DNA from: Glutinoglossum americanum
Lineage: Eukaryota; Ascomycota; Geoglossomycetes; Geoglossales; Geoglossaceae
Assembly (NCBI GenBank): GCA_020080175.1
Contig: JAGHQL010000041.1
Coordinates: 1 to 64,000 of the forward strand
Length of the DNA stretch: 64,000 bases
Direction: 5' to 3'
Part shown: one piece after another, positions 11,825 through 23,218 of the stretch
Numbering within the stretch: the first letter of the stretch is position 1
Layout of the letters: every line of letters starts with the position of its first letter
Program-made: the position numbers and the translations under genes
Notes under the pieces: model-generated
What the model saw: only the letters and a program-made list of their open reading frames with translations
The model's database searches: none
Told to the model about the DNA's origin: nothing

Positions 11825-14057
11825 ATGACCAGTATTGACGATCTCTTCAAGGTGAGAGTTTTGGATGTCGAGGAAGGAATATACTAATGAGTATGCCAAG
11901 AAACCTGCTTTGCCTGGGAACAAGAGGAAATTAGAGCTAGCTCCAGATTCAAGTTTGTACTTGTAATAAAGTTAAGATAAAAGGGCTCATATGCTAATAG
12001 TGTTAGATATCTACAAATCCATGAAGGTGTATATGAATAGGGATGTGAAGGGCAAAGGCCGAGCTACCGTGGAAGACGAGGATGCTGGAAATAGTGCTTT
12101 AGAGCAAGATGAAATGTCTGGATACCCCGTGGTCGAATCAGATGATGACGGGGAAGGACGTTTCTTCGGTGGAGGTATAACAAAAGACACGGCTGAGATA
12201 TTAGACTTCATGGACGAGCGAGATAGCGGCGATACTACAGTGGGTGCCTGATGCATCTTTAACCCTCTCCCTGGTGTGCGCTCCTAACACGATACAGTCT
12301 CAGAAAATAGATTCTGTCTGGCTACGAAAAATGGCGCTAAGTTTTGAGAAACGGATATCGCAGAATGCCGAACTGAGAGCAAAGTTTGAGGACGCTCCGG
12401 AAAAGTCAACTTTTTAAAGCATTTAGTCTGAAGATGCTCGAATTTGCTAATATTGTGCAGGTTCATGAGTTCCGAGGCCGACCTTAATGCGGATATCAAA
12501 GCTTTGTCAATACTATCGGAACATTCGGGGCTCTATGCAGAGTTTGCGAAGCTTGGTTGCGTCAACTCACTTGTCACTCTTCTGTCACATGAGAATACAG
12601 ACATCACAATCGATGTTGTGGAGGTAATTGCTGAGCTCACGGACGAAGACGTGGAGGCTGGGCAAGAGCAGTGGGGTGCTCTAGTAAATGCCATGGTATA
12701 ACGCCCCTCCATCGACTAGAAAGCGCCTGCTGAAGCTGGGATAGCTGGAAGCGGATTTATTGGACCTTTTAACTCAAAACCTATCCCGTTTCAATGAAAG
12801 TAATGAGTCGGATAAGACTGGAGTTTACCACGCACTTGGTATGCCAGTCCAACTGACTTGTGTTAGCCGTACTAACGACATCCCCCTCAGCCGTATTAGA
12901 AAATCTCGCATCACAGCAGTCGATATCCGAGAAGATTGCTCAACAACAATCCGTGATGCCCTGGCTCCTAGGGCGGATTAAGATCCGGGAGTCACCAGTC
13001 ACACAGAACAAGCAGTATGCCGCTGAAGTTCTAGCTATTTTGTTGCAATCCTCCGCTATGGGCCCCAAACGATTAGTGGAGATAGATGGCGTTGACACTC
13101 TTCTCCAGCTTATCAGCGTCTACCGGAAAAGGGATCCGTTGAAAGGAACCGAAGAGGAGGAGTTTGTTGAAAATATCTTCGATAGCTTGACGTGTGTGGT
13201 GGGTGAGGCCGAAGGAAAGCATAAGTTTGTAGAAGCCGAAGGGGTGGAACTCTGCCTGATTATGCTCCGTGAGGGGAAGATGAGCAAGCCGAGAGCCTTG
13301 AGATTACTTGACCACGCTGTTGGGGGCTCAGATGGGATAGAAGTGTGTGAAAGGCTAGTCGAAGCAGCGGGTCTCAAGACTGTCTTTGGTATATTCATGA
13401 AGAAGGTAAGCAAATCTATGGGAAGACCCGACCCTTTCTAACCTATTGAGCAGCAAGATAATAAAACGATTGAGCATCTTCTCGGAATTTTTGCAGCGCT
13501 TTTACGTGCTTTACCAGCCAACTCTCCTGAGAGGATTAGGACACTGGCAAAATTCGTTGAGAAAGACTACGAAAAGTTGGTGAAGCTGATTAAACTACGG
13601 AGAGAATATGTATTCAAGGTGTCGACAATTGATGAGGAGATCAAAGGGGAGGTGGCTGGTATGGGTGCTGAGGAACAAGATGACCTGTCAGATACGTGGT
13701 TCTCACGGCGACTCGACGCGGGACTCTTTTGCCTACAGGTTCGTATGCCATGCAATCTACTTTTTTCTCAGTCGCTGACATTAGTTCAGATGATTGACGT
13801 GACCCTGGCTTGGCTTGTCGCTGAAGACGACGGCGCAAAGAACAAGATACAGGAAGTTCTCGCAGACCGAGACGAAAATCTGTCACTCATAAAAACCACT
13901 CTTGAAGGTATGCATTGCAAATGGTTTTTCCAGTGGGTAGAAATCAACTCTTGCTAACACCCTTCTAGAACAAGCCAAAACCATGACTGAAAGCGCTGAT
14001 GAAGCTGCGGATTCCACAATGCGGGATATCTTGAGTACCTTAATTCGATTCTTATAA
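11825..14057 (+). CDS. Beta-catenin-like protein 1 (spliceosome-associated)
   Basis: Eleven exons, which I place at 11825-11851, 11901-11952, 12007-12239, 12298-12404, 12461-12695, 12745-12838, 12891-13405, 13454-13738, 13790-13907 and 13969-14057 for those with firm borders (ten listed; the first two small junctions have alternatives), sum to 584 residues. Family blocks include LSFEKRISQNAELRAKFEDA, SEADLNADIKALSILSEHSG, VLENLASQQSISEKI, KQYAAEVLAILLQSS and RALRLLDHAVGG. Together they form the armadillo-like fold of CTNNBL1, which binds CDC5L/Prp19 components and takes part in pre-mRNA splicing in the nucleus. An acidic segment with GRFFGGGITKDTAEILDFMD precedes the repeats, as in the family. 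The 12405-12460 intron starts with an unusual GTCAAC donor. RPB2 follows in the same direction 306 bp on. Confidence 0.9.
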
Positions 14058-14363
14058 TGCCGATGTTGTAAATCACTTTCGATGTTTTGGTGGCAAAAGA
14101 TTAGTTTAATAGTATCTCGCTTATTAAATCCATATTGGGTGCGGCTTAAAATCTTGGTGTATAATGGTTAGTGCCCACATTCGCCCTGTAAAAAGAACAA
14201 AGCTCGCTGCCACTCCATTTAAACACTTCACAGCTGTTACTTGAACAACCACTCCTCTTACATCTAACGCTTATAATTGCTGCTTGACTGAATCTCCCAA
14301 TTTATTCACGCTCCTTCTTTTAACAAGTTCGTAATCATCACTACGCTCTCTCCCATTAACGCC
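14058..14363. other. CTNNBL1 3' end / RPB2 promoter
   Basis: The 306-bp gap between two co-directional genes. It must contain the 3' processing site of CTNNBL1 and the promoter of RPB2. A pyrimidine-rich, C/T-dominated stretch lies just before the RPB2 ATG, as is usual for strong fungal housekeeping genes. No gene. Confidence 0.5.
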
Positions 14364-17300
14364 ATGGCGGAAGAGTACGATGGTGAGGACTACGACTATG
14401 ATGACCAGGAAACGGGAATTACGGCGGAAGATTGCTGGACCGTTATCTCGTCTTTCTTTGAATCTAAGGGCCTTGTTTCGCAGCAACTTGACTCGTTTGA
14501 CGAGTTCGTTTCAACCACAATGCAGGAGCTAGTAGAAGAGGACTCACAATTGACACTCGACCAGAATGCGCCCCCCATCTCTGACGGTGGTGGGGATCCT
14601 GTTGCTCTACGGAGATATGAGATAAAGTTCGGAACCGTTCTGCTCTCGAGGCCGGCCATGACCGAGGGCGACGGAAGCACCAGCGTTATGCTCCCGCAGG
14701 AGGCGCGGTTACGAAGCCTTACTTATTCTAGTCCTCTCTACCTCGAGATGACGAAGCGGGTGCTTGTTGCAAGGGAGAAACAGAATCCGGATATGAGTGA
14801 CGAAGAGGATGCTGAAATGGATGTCGATGGCCAGAGAACACAGGGGACATTTCTACAATGGGAAAACGAAGACGGTAGTGATGCAAGCCAGGAGGGAGAA
14901 GTCACGAAGGTCTTTGTTGGGAAGCTGCCTATCATGCTAAAGTCAAAGTACTGCATCCTCAAAGATCTTAGTGAGCAGGAACTCTACGCTTGGAATGAAT
15001 GCCCTTATGACCAAGGTGGATACTTCATCATCAACGGCAGCGAGAAAGTGCTCATCGCTCAAGAGAGAAGCGCTGCCAACATCGTTCAGGTTTTTAAGAA
15101 GGCGCCTCCTAGTCCTACTCCATTCGTCGCCGAGATCCGGAGTGCAGTCGAGAAGGGGTCAAGGCTGATCTCGAGTATGCAGATAAAACTCTTTGCTAAA
15201 GGCGAGGGGGCGAAGGGGGGTTTTGGCCAAACGATCAAGTCAACATTGCCATATATAAAGTCCGAGATCCCTATTGCCATAGTTTTCCGTGCGCTTGGCG
15301 TCGTTTCTGATGAGGATATATTGAACCATATCTGTTACGACAGAAACGATACCCCCATGCTGGAAATGTTGAGGCCTTGTCTTGAAGAGGCTTTTGTCAT
15401 ACAGGAACGAGAGATCGCACTTGACTTTATCGGCAAACGTGGTTCTTCGCAGGGAGTAGCACGGGACAAGCGTATCAGATACGCAAGAGATATTATGCAG
15501 AAAGAGCTGCTGCCTCATATCTCGCAGAAAGAGGGCAGTGAGACAAGGAAAGCATTCTTTCTGGGCTATATGGTCCATAAGATGCTTCAATGTGCTCTCG
15601 GCCGACGCGAGGTCGATGATCGGGATCATTTCGGAAAGAAACGACTCGATCTGGCGGGCCCTCTCCTCGCAAACCTCTTTAGGATGCTCTTCAAGAAACT
15701 TACTAAGGATGTTTACAAATACCTGCAAAAGTGTGTTGAAAATAACCGCGAGTTCAACTTAACCCTTGGGGTGAAGTCTACCACCATCACGAATGGTCTC
15801 AAGTACTCCCTTGCCACCGGCAACTGGGGTGACCAGAAAAAGGCAGCCTCTTCCAAGGCAGGCGTTTCCCAGGTGCTCAATCGGTACACTTTTGCTTCTA
15901 CGCTGTCTCATCTCCGCCGGACAAACACACCTATCGGACGTGACGGGAAAATTGCAAAACCTAGACAGCTCCACAATACACACTGGGGATTGGTCTGCCC
16001 GGCAGAAACACCTGAGGGGCAAGCTTGCGGTCTTGTTAAGAATTTGGCCTTGATGTGCTATATCACCGTTGGTACACCGAGCGAACCGATCATTGAATTT
16101 ATGATCCAAAGAAATATGGAAGTACTGGAAGAGTATGAGCCACAGCGGTCACCAAATGCGACCAAGGTATTCGTCAACGGAGTTTGGGTGGGTGTTCATC
16201 GTGACGCAGCCCATCTTGTACGAACGGTCCAACACCTAAGGCGGACTCATCTTATCTCGCACGAAGTCAGTCTCGTCAGAGACATCCGCGATCGTGAGTT
16301 CAAAATCTTCACTGATGCTGGAAGAGTCTGCAGGCCCCTCTTTGTCATCGACAATAACCCTGCGAGCCCGAACCGTGGAAATTTGGTCCTGAATAAGGAA
16401 CATATCATGAAACTAGAGGACGACAAAGACCTGGATCCGACTCTAGACACCGAGCAAAGAGAGGGGCAAATGTTTGGCTGGAAGGGCCTCGTCAACCAGG
16501 GTATTGTGGAGTATGTGGATGCTGAAGAGGAGGAAACGGTCATGATCGTCATGACACCGGAGGACCTGGAAATCTCTAGGCAATTGCAGGCGGGTTATGT
16601 GGTACCAGAGGATAATTCTGATCCAAACAAGAGAGTCAAAGCCCCGATTAATCAAACTGCTCACACATGGACGCATTGCGAAATTCATCCAAGCATGATC
16701 TTGGGTATCTGCGCCAGCATAATTCCGTTCCCTGACCATAACCAGGCAAGTCTATCATGCGGTCTTGCCAATTTCATATGCTAACTATCTACGCTCTAGT
16801 CACCTCGTAACACCTATCAATCTGCCATGGGTAAACAAGCAATGGGCGTTTTCCTTACTAATTACGACCAACGCATGGATACCATGGCAAACATTTTATA
16901 CTACCCTCAGAAACCTTTGGCGACTACACGCTCTATGGAATTCTTGAAATTCCGAGAGTTGCCTGCTGGCCAAAATGCGATCGTGGCGATCGCCTGTTAC
17001 TCGGGATACAACCAAGAAGACTCTGTAATCATGAACCAGAGCAGCATAGACAGAGGCCTCTTCCGAAGTCTGTTTTATAGATCTTACAGCGATCAAGAGA
17101 AGCGAATAGGCATGAGCATTCTCGAAACTTTTGAGAAACCGATGAGGAGCGACACGCTAAAGCTTAAGCACGGCACCTACGATAAGCTCGATGACGACGG
17201 AATTGTAGCGCCGGGTGTGAGAGTGTCTGGGGAAGACATCATTATTGGAAAGACAGCGCCAATCTCTCCCGATTCCGAAGAACTCGGCCAGAGGACTAAA

Positions 17301-18250
17301 TATCACGTCAAACGGGACGTCTCAACGCCCCTGAGGAGTACTGAGAGCGGCATTGTCGACCAGGTGCTATTGACTACGAACGCCGAAGGCCTGAGATTTG
17401 TCAAGGTCAGAATGAGGACAACCAAAATACCACAAATTGGCGACAAATTCGCGTCGAGGCATGGCCAAAAGGGTACCATTGGGATTACCTATCGATCAGA
17501 AGACATGCCATTCACAAGAGAGGGGATTGTTCCGGATCTGATCATTAATCCCCACGCTATTCCATCTCGTATGACCATCGCGCATTTGATCGAATGTCAG
17601 CTTAGTAAAGTATCGTCTCTCCGAGGCTTTGAGGGTGATGCAACCCCCTTTACGGAAGTCACAGTAGATTCCGTTTCCAAGCTCCTTCGCGAGCATGGCT
17701 ACCAATCTCGCGGGTTTGAGGTCATGTACAATGGCCATACTGGCAGGAAGCTTGTTGCTCAGGTCTTCCTGGGCCCTACTTACTACCAACGTCTTCGTCA
17801 TATGGTAGATGACAAGATCCATGCCAGAGCTAGAGGACCAGTTCAGATTCTGACGAGGCAGCCAGTCGAAGGTAGGGCTAGAGATGGTGGGCTCCGGTTT
17901 GGAGAAATGGAACGTGACTGCATGATCTCGCATGGAGCTAGTGCGTTCTTGAAGGAGCGATTGTTTGAGGTGTCAGATGCCTTCAGAGTACACATCTGCG
18001 ATATCTGTGGCTTGATGACGCCGATAGCGTAAGTTCTATACCACCCGCTAATTCCACTACTAGCTCCTTTGCTTATGGAGACCATAGGAACCTCAAAAAA
18101 AATCTATTTGAGTGTAGACCTTGCCACAACAAGACGAAGATCTCGCAGGTCCATATACCTTACGCCGCTAAACTGCTCTTCCAGGAACTGGCTTCCATGA
18201 ACATTGCAGCGAGAATGTATACGAAGAGATCTGGAGTATCAGTTCGCTGA
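14364..18250 (+). CDS. RPB2: RNA polymerase II second-largest subunit RPB2
   Basis: Three exons (14364-16745, 16800-18028, 18088-18250) give 1257 residues, the usual RPB2 length. The acidic start [14 protein letters not shown] is typical of the fungal subunit. Landmarks are [16 protein letters not shown] (lobe), [20 protein letters not shown] (fork/hybrid-binding region), [15 protein letters not shown] and the catalytic-core block [15 protein letters not shown]. The C-terminal clamp has the zinc cysteines CDICG and CRPC. RPB2 pairs with RPB1 to form the active centre of Pol II and is widely used as a fungal phylogenetic marker. The first intron has a GC donor: CAG is followed by GCAAGT, with branch GCTAAC and acceptor CTCTAG. 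The exon join [19 protein letters not shown] matches the strictly conserved RPB2 sequence, so the GC-AG intron is well supported. Confidence 0.98.
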
Positions 18251-18745
18251 TAGTGAACAGGATCCTGCTGGCGAAGGCTGTCGTTATTTGATCCTAAACA
18301 TTACAAACTAGGCGTCCAGGGGGTTCGGTGGCTTTGTTATTATAGAAGTGGTTTTCACTCGAAATCCAGAGAGCATGTAATATATAAATTAAAGAATACC
18401 GGCGGTAGCCGAATTCGCGCTACATTAAGCTTTAACGGACGTGAGAGGATTTTTTGTTCAGCTCTAACAAAGAGAACTATGTTACAGACCCCACTTCCCA
18501 TGGCCAATAAACCGAATGGTAAATCGCACCTCACGCCGAAATCTGCAAGAATCTCTTGCTCTTCACCTTGCAACGCCAAAATATGGGTAGTTCACGGAAT
18601 TCCCCTCCATATCCCTTCCACCCAGGGCTATAGCTACCGACTTCTTTCCTCTAAGTAACGGTTATAGGCTAATTGTAGTCACAAAGCATCAGCAAACCAA
18701 GTAGACGCCATCGTATAAATAGAGCCCTAGTGCGTATGTAAGTAC
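18251..18745. other. Convergent 3' region RPB2 / Tom6-like
   Basis: About 495 bp between two genes that end towards each other. It should hold the two polyadenylation regions. No coding or RNA signal is seen. Confidence 0.5.
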
Positions 18746-19011
18746 TTACGGAGGCAGCAGCACCTCACTCCAGGGAGAGTGGAAGAACGCAACAGCAACC
18801 TAGATATCAACAAGCTCAAGTCAGTCCATTAAATCTACCATTGAATTCCATCTCTCGTCTGAACTTCAGAACTTACACCAAAGATCACGATGGATCGAAC
18901 TATTGAGGTATTCTCGGGGGATGTCAGCTCTGCGTACGCAGCGCTGAGCAAGGTTGGTTTGGCTTTCGGTGATCGCGAGGAGGGCGTCACCACGATGCGT
19001 TGTTTAGGCAT
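18746..19011 (-). CDS. Tom6-like subunit of the mitochondrial import pore
   Basis: Two short exons (19011-18877 and 18799-18746) with a GTAAGT...ATATCTAG intron encode 62 residues. The N-terminal half is basic (MPKQRIVVTPSSRSPKAKPT), the middle reads AYAELTSPENTSIVRS, and the C-terminus is one hydrophobic span ending in SPWSEVLLPP. Yeast Tom6 ends FVAGVAFIQSP then MDMLAPQL, and the size, the single C-terminal anchor and this VAxxFxxSP...LLPP pattern fit Tom6. Tom6 stabilises the Tom40-Tom22 core of the outer-membrane translocase. The gene is too short for ordinary ORF calling. The assignment rests on one motif and topology, so a different small tail-anchored protein is possible. ATCACGTGC and CCAAT lie about 95-105 bp before the start. 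Confidence 0.72.
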
Positions 19012-20579
19012 TGTTTATTCGTACCGATACAATGTTGAGAATGCGTGGTATGTAGGATGATGACCTGGGAACTTTTTTGCATGGCTGAGGCTCTTTAGCA
19101 TAGATCACGTGCTCCAATGGCGGAATTTGCCGCAGAAGGGGTTTCGTGAGGCAAAAGTCAGCTCTGGGTGATCATAGCCAGGGAGCAGCAGCTCAGTTCG
19201 CATCGCTGCTACGCACTAGAGTGATCCATCTGACTGCCTACGGAGTAATCACTAATATTTCAAGTGACAGCTGGCGAGGCGCAACGTTATCCATAGCTAG
19301 TGCGCACCATACCTATAAGCGCCAAATCGAGCAACTCTTGTATATGTTGTTACTGTACGTTTCGCAACGCAACACCATCTCGACCGCGAGAACATTGGAA
19401 TTTAATCAACTTCATTAGAACATATCACTCCTGTACAAGACCTTTCTCACCCCTAAAAGCCGCTCTAATTGTTTGATCCTTACCGACCGCATAGTGGGGG
19501 TATATGTATGTTGAGCACCGGCATAAACAACCTCCACATCACAAAAAGAAAGTGATTGTGGGCCACAGAGAAGCGTCAAGGGAGGCTTTGCCATTCATGT
19601 GCTTGATCTATTTCCATTGTAAAGCATTTAGCAAAATGTGAAGCATTGACGGGATCTTCATCCCTTCGTTAAAGTCTCTGATTCGTCAAGCGCCACTACA
19701 AAGCTGAATCAAGCACCGCCTACGCCCCCCCTGAAACGTCTACGGGGTTGGCGATGTAACGGGTGGCCATCGCGCAACTCCGTCCTCGCGGGGATGCATG
19801 ATAGGTTGTCCCTCTTCTTTCTCCCTTTTTCCCTATTCAGTCCTTCCCTTCCCGTAGGTCAGGGTTTTTCTCTATCCCTCTTTTATTCGCCGAATCAGGA
19901 CAGGGCGCTCTCGCTCTCCTGAGACGAGGACCCATCGTTATCACTCCTTGAGTTTGGTTGCATTGTACGGAGTACAGATGCTCTACTAAACTAACTCCCA
20001 TTCGTTTCTTACACTTTCTTCTCCTGCATCTTGTCTCCGAGCTGGGATCTCTCGGAAGTTTCGAACTACGGCGGTTCGGTGACGCTCTCTAGGCTGCTGG
20101 ATGGTGCTTTATCCTGTACTGCACAACAAAACTATAACGGTTACTTCGATAGATTGACTACCAACTACCAGGGCTGCTGGCCAAAGCCTGTGCATTAGTC
20201 ACTCTTACTAACTAGCACGGTTTTCCAACGACTCTGATAACCAGTTCAACACTCGTTCTCTCCCTCGTCCTGATCGTGGGCAAACCACAACACGTTTACG
20301 TTTCACCCCAACTGCATTCCTGCGCGGTCCTCTGGCTACGAGCCCGTCGCTACCATTTCCCTTGTTAGCTGTTTGTCTCGGACGGTTTCTCGAAGAGCTA
20401 GGCTCGATAAGCAAACGACGTATTGCTCACTAGTTGAACTCTTTATCTAGTTCGAACCACCTCATACATTATTTCAACTGCTCGAGCACAGGTCAGGTAG
20501 CTTCTGGTATCTCAAGAGATTCTTGGTGGAAGACTGGATACTCGTATGAAGCCTAGCTTGTTTACACTACTTCATCAAA
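19012..20579. other. Divergent intergenic region with long leader
   Basis: About 1.57 kb between the Tom6-like gene (-) and the PPxY membrane protein gene (+). The left end has ATCACGTGC (19104-19112) followed by CCAAT (19114-19118). From about 19790 to 20060 it is C/T-rich with blocks such as CTTTCTCCCTTTTTCCC, which suggests the promoter and a long 5' leader of the right-hand gene. No coding region is supported. Confidence 0.5.
19104..19118. promoter_or_regulatory. CACGTG and CCAAT boxes before Tom6-like gene
   Basis: ATCACGTGC (19104-19112) is followed within two bases by CCAAT (19114-19118), about 95 bp upstream of the Tom6-like ATG. CACGTG is the bHLH/Cbf1 core and CCAAT the Hap-complex core. 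Hap factors are known to control respiratory genes in fungi, which would suit a mitochondrial subunit. The function is inferred from motif and position only. Confidence 0.45.
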
Positions 20580-21794
20580 ATGCAGCGTCCCACACACAAC
20601 ACTGGCAATAGCCACAGACAATTACGGCCTACGCGTTTGTCTACCGTTCACAGCAGTCTTAGGGAATTGTTTACAGGGACATCAGGTTCAAGGGGTGATG
20701 GTAGCCAGCAGGAGGGGCCTAAAACTCTAAGAATTGATGTCCAGGCGACTAGAATTCGTTCCTCCGGCTACCCTCCTTCAACTCCTCCTTCACACACCTT
20801 AGGAGCAACAGTGCCACCGGTGTCACCAGTATCACCTGTGTCCCCAAGTATTCCCTATCCGCCACCAACGAGTACCCGCCCTATTACTCCCGAGACTTCT
20901 GCGAGACTCTCACGAGCTCTCACAACACCTCCTCAAGCTTATCATAGAGAATCGCGGCAATTTTGGGGCGTAAGCCCTAGTGTACAGCAACCGGCAACAC
21001 CATTTGAAGAAAGAAGTCGTCGACCTTCACAAACCCGCGCGAATTGGAAATCAAAGAGTCCGCTACTCTTTCCGAGCATCAAGGAACCGGCCATACGGTC
21101 GAAATTAACGTGCTGCTTTGTGTCGGGATGCTTACTTGCTCTCACCCTCAGCCTCTGTAAGTATTCATAATACACCGGCCCTTGGGATTTGCTAAGAAGC
21201 ATATTCAGATTTAGGACTTGCCCTCTCGAGTCGCAAGCTTGGACAGGAGTTTCACATTCTCTTCATCCTAGTTATCCTCATCCTAACGATCTACTTCTGC
21301 CACTGCCTCATCCGGATATGCATGCTCGCGATGAGCGCAATCCCAGACTCCAACACGTATCGGATCCGTTCCCCACCGGGCCCAGCACATATTGCCAACC
21401 CGCGAGAACCAATTAGAGTGACATTAGCGCGTGATGAAGAAGCCGCTGGATTGGAATCCGATATCACGCAAATCCCCCCTCCTGCGTACGGTCACTGGAG
21501 ATACACGGTGGTAAGTCGTAGTTCCCCGCACACAGAATTGGGGAGCATTACTAATATTAACCTCAGAGGGCCGATCCTAACCTCCTCTATTGGCAGCGAA
21601 ACGACACCCAACAAGAGGCGTTGGTGGAAGGTCCCCAGCACAGACCCGTGACAGCCAACCGACCTCCCTCGTATATCTCCGATGATGGTGTAAGTTACGT
21701 CGTCTCTGCGACGCCACAAACGCCTCCCACACAATACCATACACCATTGCCGCCGCATCCGTCGGAGGCTGGGAGAGTGGCATGGAACCCATAG
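20580..21794 (+). CDS. Fungal membrane protein with two PPxY motifs, function unknown
   Basis: Three exons (20580-21156, 21209-21510, 21567-21794) give 368 residues. The first 175 residues are a Pro/Ser/Thr-rich disordered tail, including a PVSPVSPVSP repeat. A first hydrophobic stretch (CCFVSGCLLALTLSLYLGLA, about 180-200) and a second (FHILFILVILILTIYFCHCL, about 210-230) follow. The C-terminal part has IPPPAYGHWRYTVRADP and NRPPSYISDDGVSYVVSATP, both with a PPxY core. I recognise the PPPAYG-W-R block from uncharacterised ascomycete proteins, but no function is established to my knowledge. PPxY motifs bind WW domains of Rsp5/Nedd4 ubiquitin ligases, and many yeast Rsp5 adaptors are small membrane proteins with such motifs. 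A role as a Rsp5 adaptor is therefore an inference. Confidence 0.78.
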
Positions 21795-23218
21795 CACGAT
21801 CAGGCTTACCGGCCCCCGGCTTTGATGTTCAACAATCCAGTTCTCTCTCCATCAATCAGCCCCTTCCTCCTGTGGGCGAGTCGTACTGCAATCTAAAGGG
21901 TTCAGGCGGCAGGCTGTGTCTCCCCATCCGACGTTCAGTTCTCGACCGACCCTCTAATTTCACGTTCCTTTTATCAGCATTATATATACATATACATCCT
22001 TCTATCTCTCTTATTGTTGTGCCAGGTATGCGCAACGGCGTTTATGGGTTTCTATACAAGGCTTCTCGCCCCTTATTTTCTCCTGTTTGGCAAGGAGGAA
22101 GTAGATGGGTGGGGGAGGCTGCCATGCTCGGGTCCGGCGTATTTGTAAATACACAGAAAAGAGTATTAGAAGCGATAGTTCCCATACAGGAACAGGTGAT
22201 TAAAAGCTTCATTTCTTACGACTAAACCATCTTGACTTTCGCGAGCGAGTAGGTTCCTTCCTTTATTGCCCTCCAGGTAACGTTCATCAGGGCTGATTCT
22301 CGATGTCTGACCTCATCTCGTTCCAGCTCAATGTTGTTGATGTACGCCACTGATCTGCACATTTCCAGGTTAAGTGAGCAGTTCATCTGCTGGGAGGGGT
22401 TTTACGTTGGAAATGTGAGGTAGAAACAATACTGCGGGGAGAAATACAAGATATGGCAAAAAGGTGTGCGGGAGGGCGGTGAGTGTCTTAGTAGTTGGAG
22501 AGGCAGTAGAGGCACCCTCTTTGAGGCATAGGTATATAATTTATAATTCTACGTGCCCATCCATAGATAATGGTTCCCTTAATCTAGTTCCATATCCTAA
22601 GACGAGAGAAACCACCCAGATCAGGTTTATATTTTTGGCAGGCAGAATATGAACAGGGCTACGGGTTGCCTATGATATATTTTTATACGGGTGATAATTA
22701 ATGTATATTTTGGGGCAAGGAAAAATGCTTGACGCCGCGGGTATAGCAACGATAACTCTCTGCTGTCCTTTTCAGCCTGATTTTGTAGTGGCTCATCCTG
22801 TAATGTGTACACACCATACCAATTTTGGTTATATTGCGGTGGTATTGAATATATAATTCTGGAGTACGGTTTGATTGCCGCAAGGATGGTGGTTAGCGAT
22901 GCGGCTGTGCTGAATGTAGGGGGAAATCTTCGTAGTGCACGGCAACTCTGGCTAGAGTAAAAACGGGATTGTGGGGCGAGGGTTGTTTTGATATTGTCGC
23001 AGTAATCCGCCAGAGTGGAGGGACTGTTATATGTATATGATATGCATTTGATCCACAAGCCCGAGCTCCTGTTTTAATGTTGACGTCAACAACAACGGCA
23101 ACAACAATAGCAATCTTCGTAGCCCCTGGGGATACTACATACAATCCCACAGCTACCCCACATCAAGAATGAAACGTTGAGTTACGTTTTAGGTAACCGA
23201 CGGCGCTACATACAGCCT
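21795..23218. other. Convergent intergenic region
   Basis: About 1.4 kb between two genes that end towards each other. It is rather AT-rich between 22500 and 23000. Minus-strand frames of 143 and 85 codons are open at 22627-23150 but have no recognisable domain or splice partner. No repeat or RNA is seen. Confidence 0.45.

Noticed and set aside
22627-23150. Minus-strand frames of 143 and 85 codons
   Set aside because: AT-driven open frames in a convergent trailer region; no motif and no splice partner.
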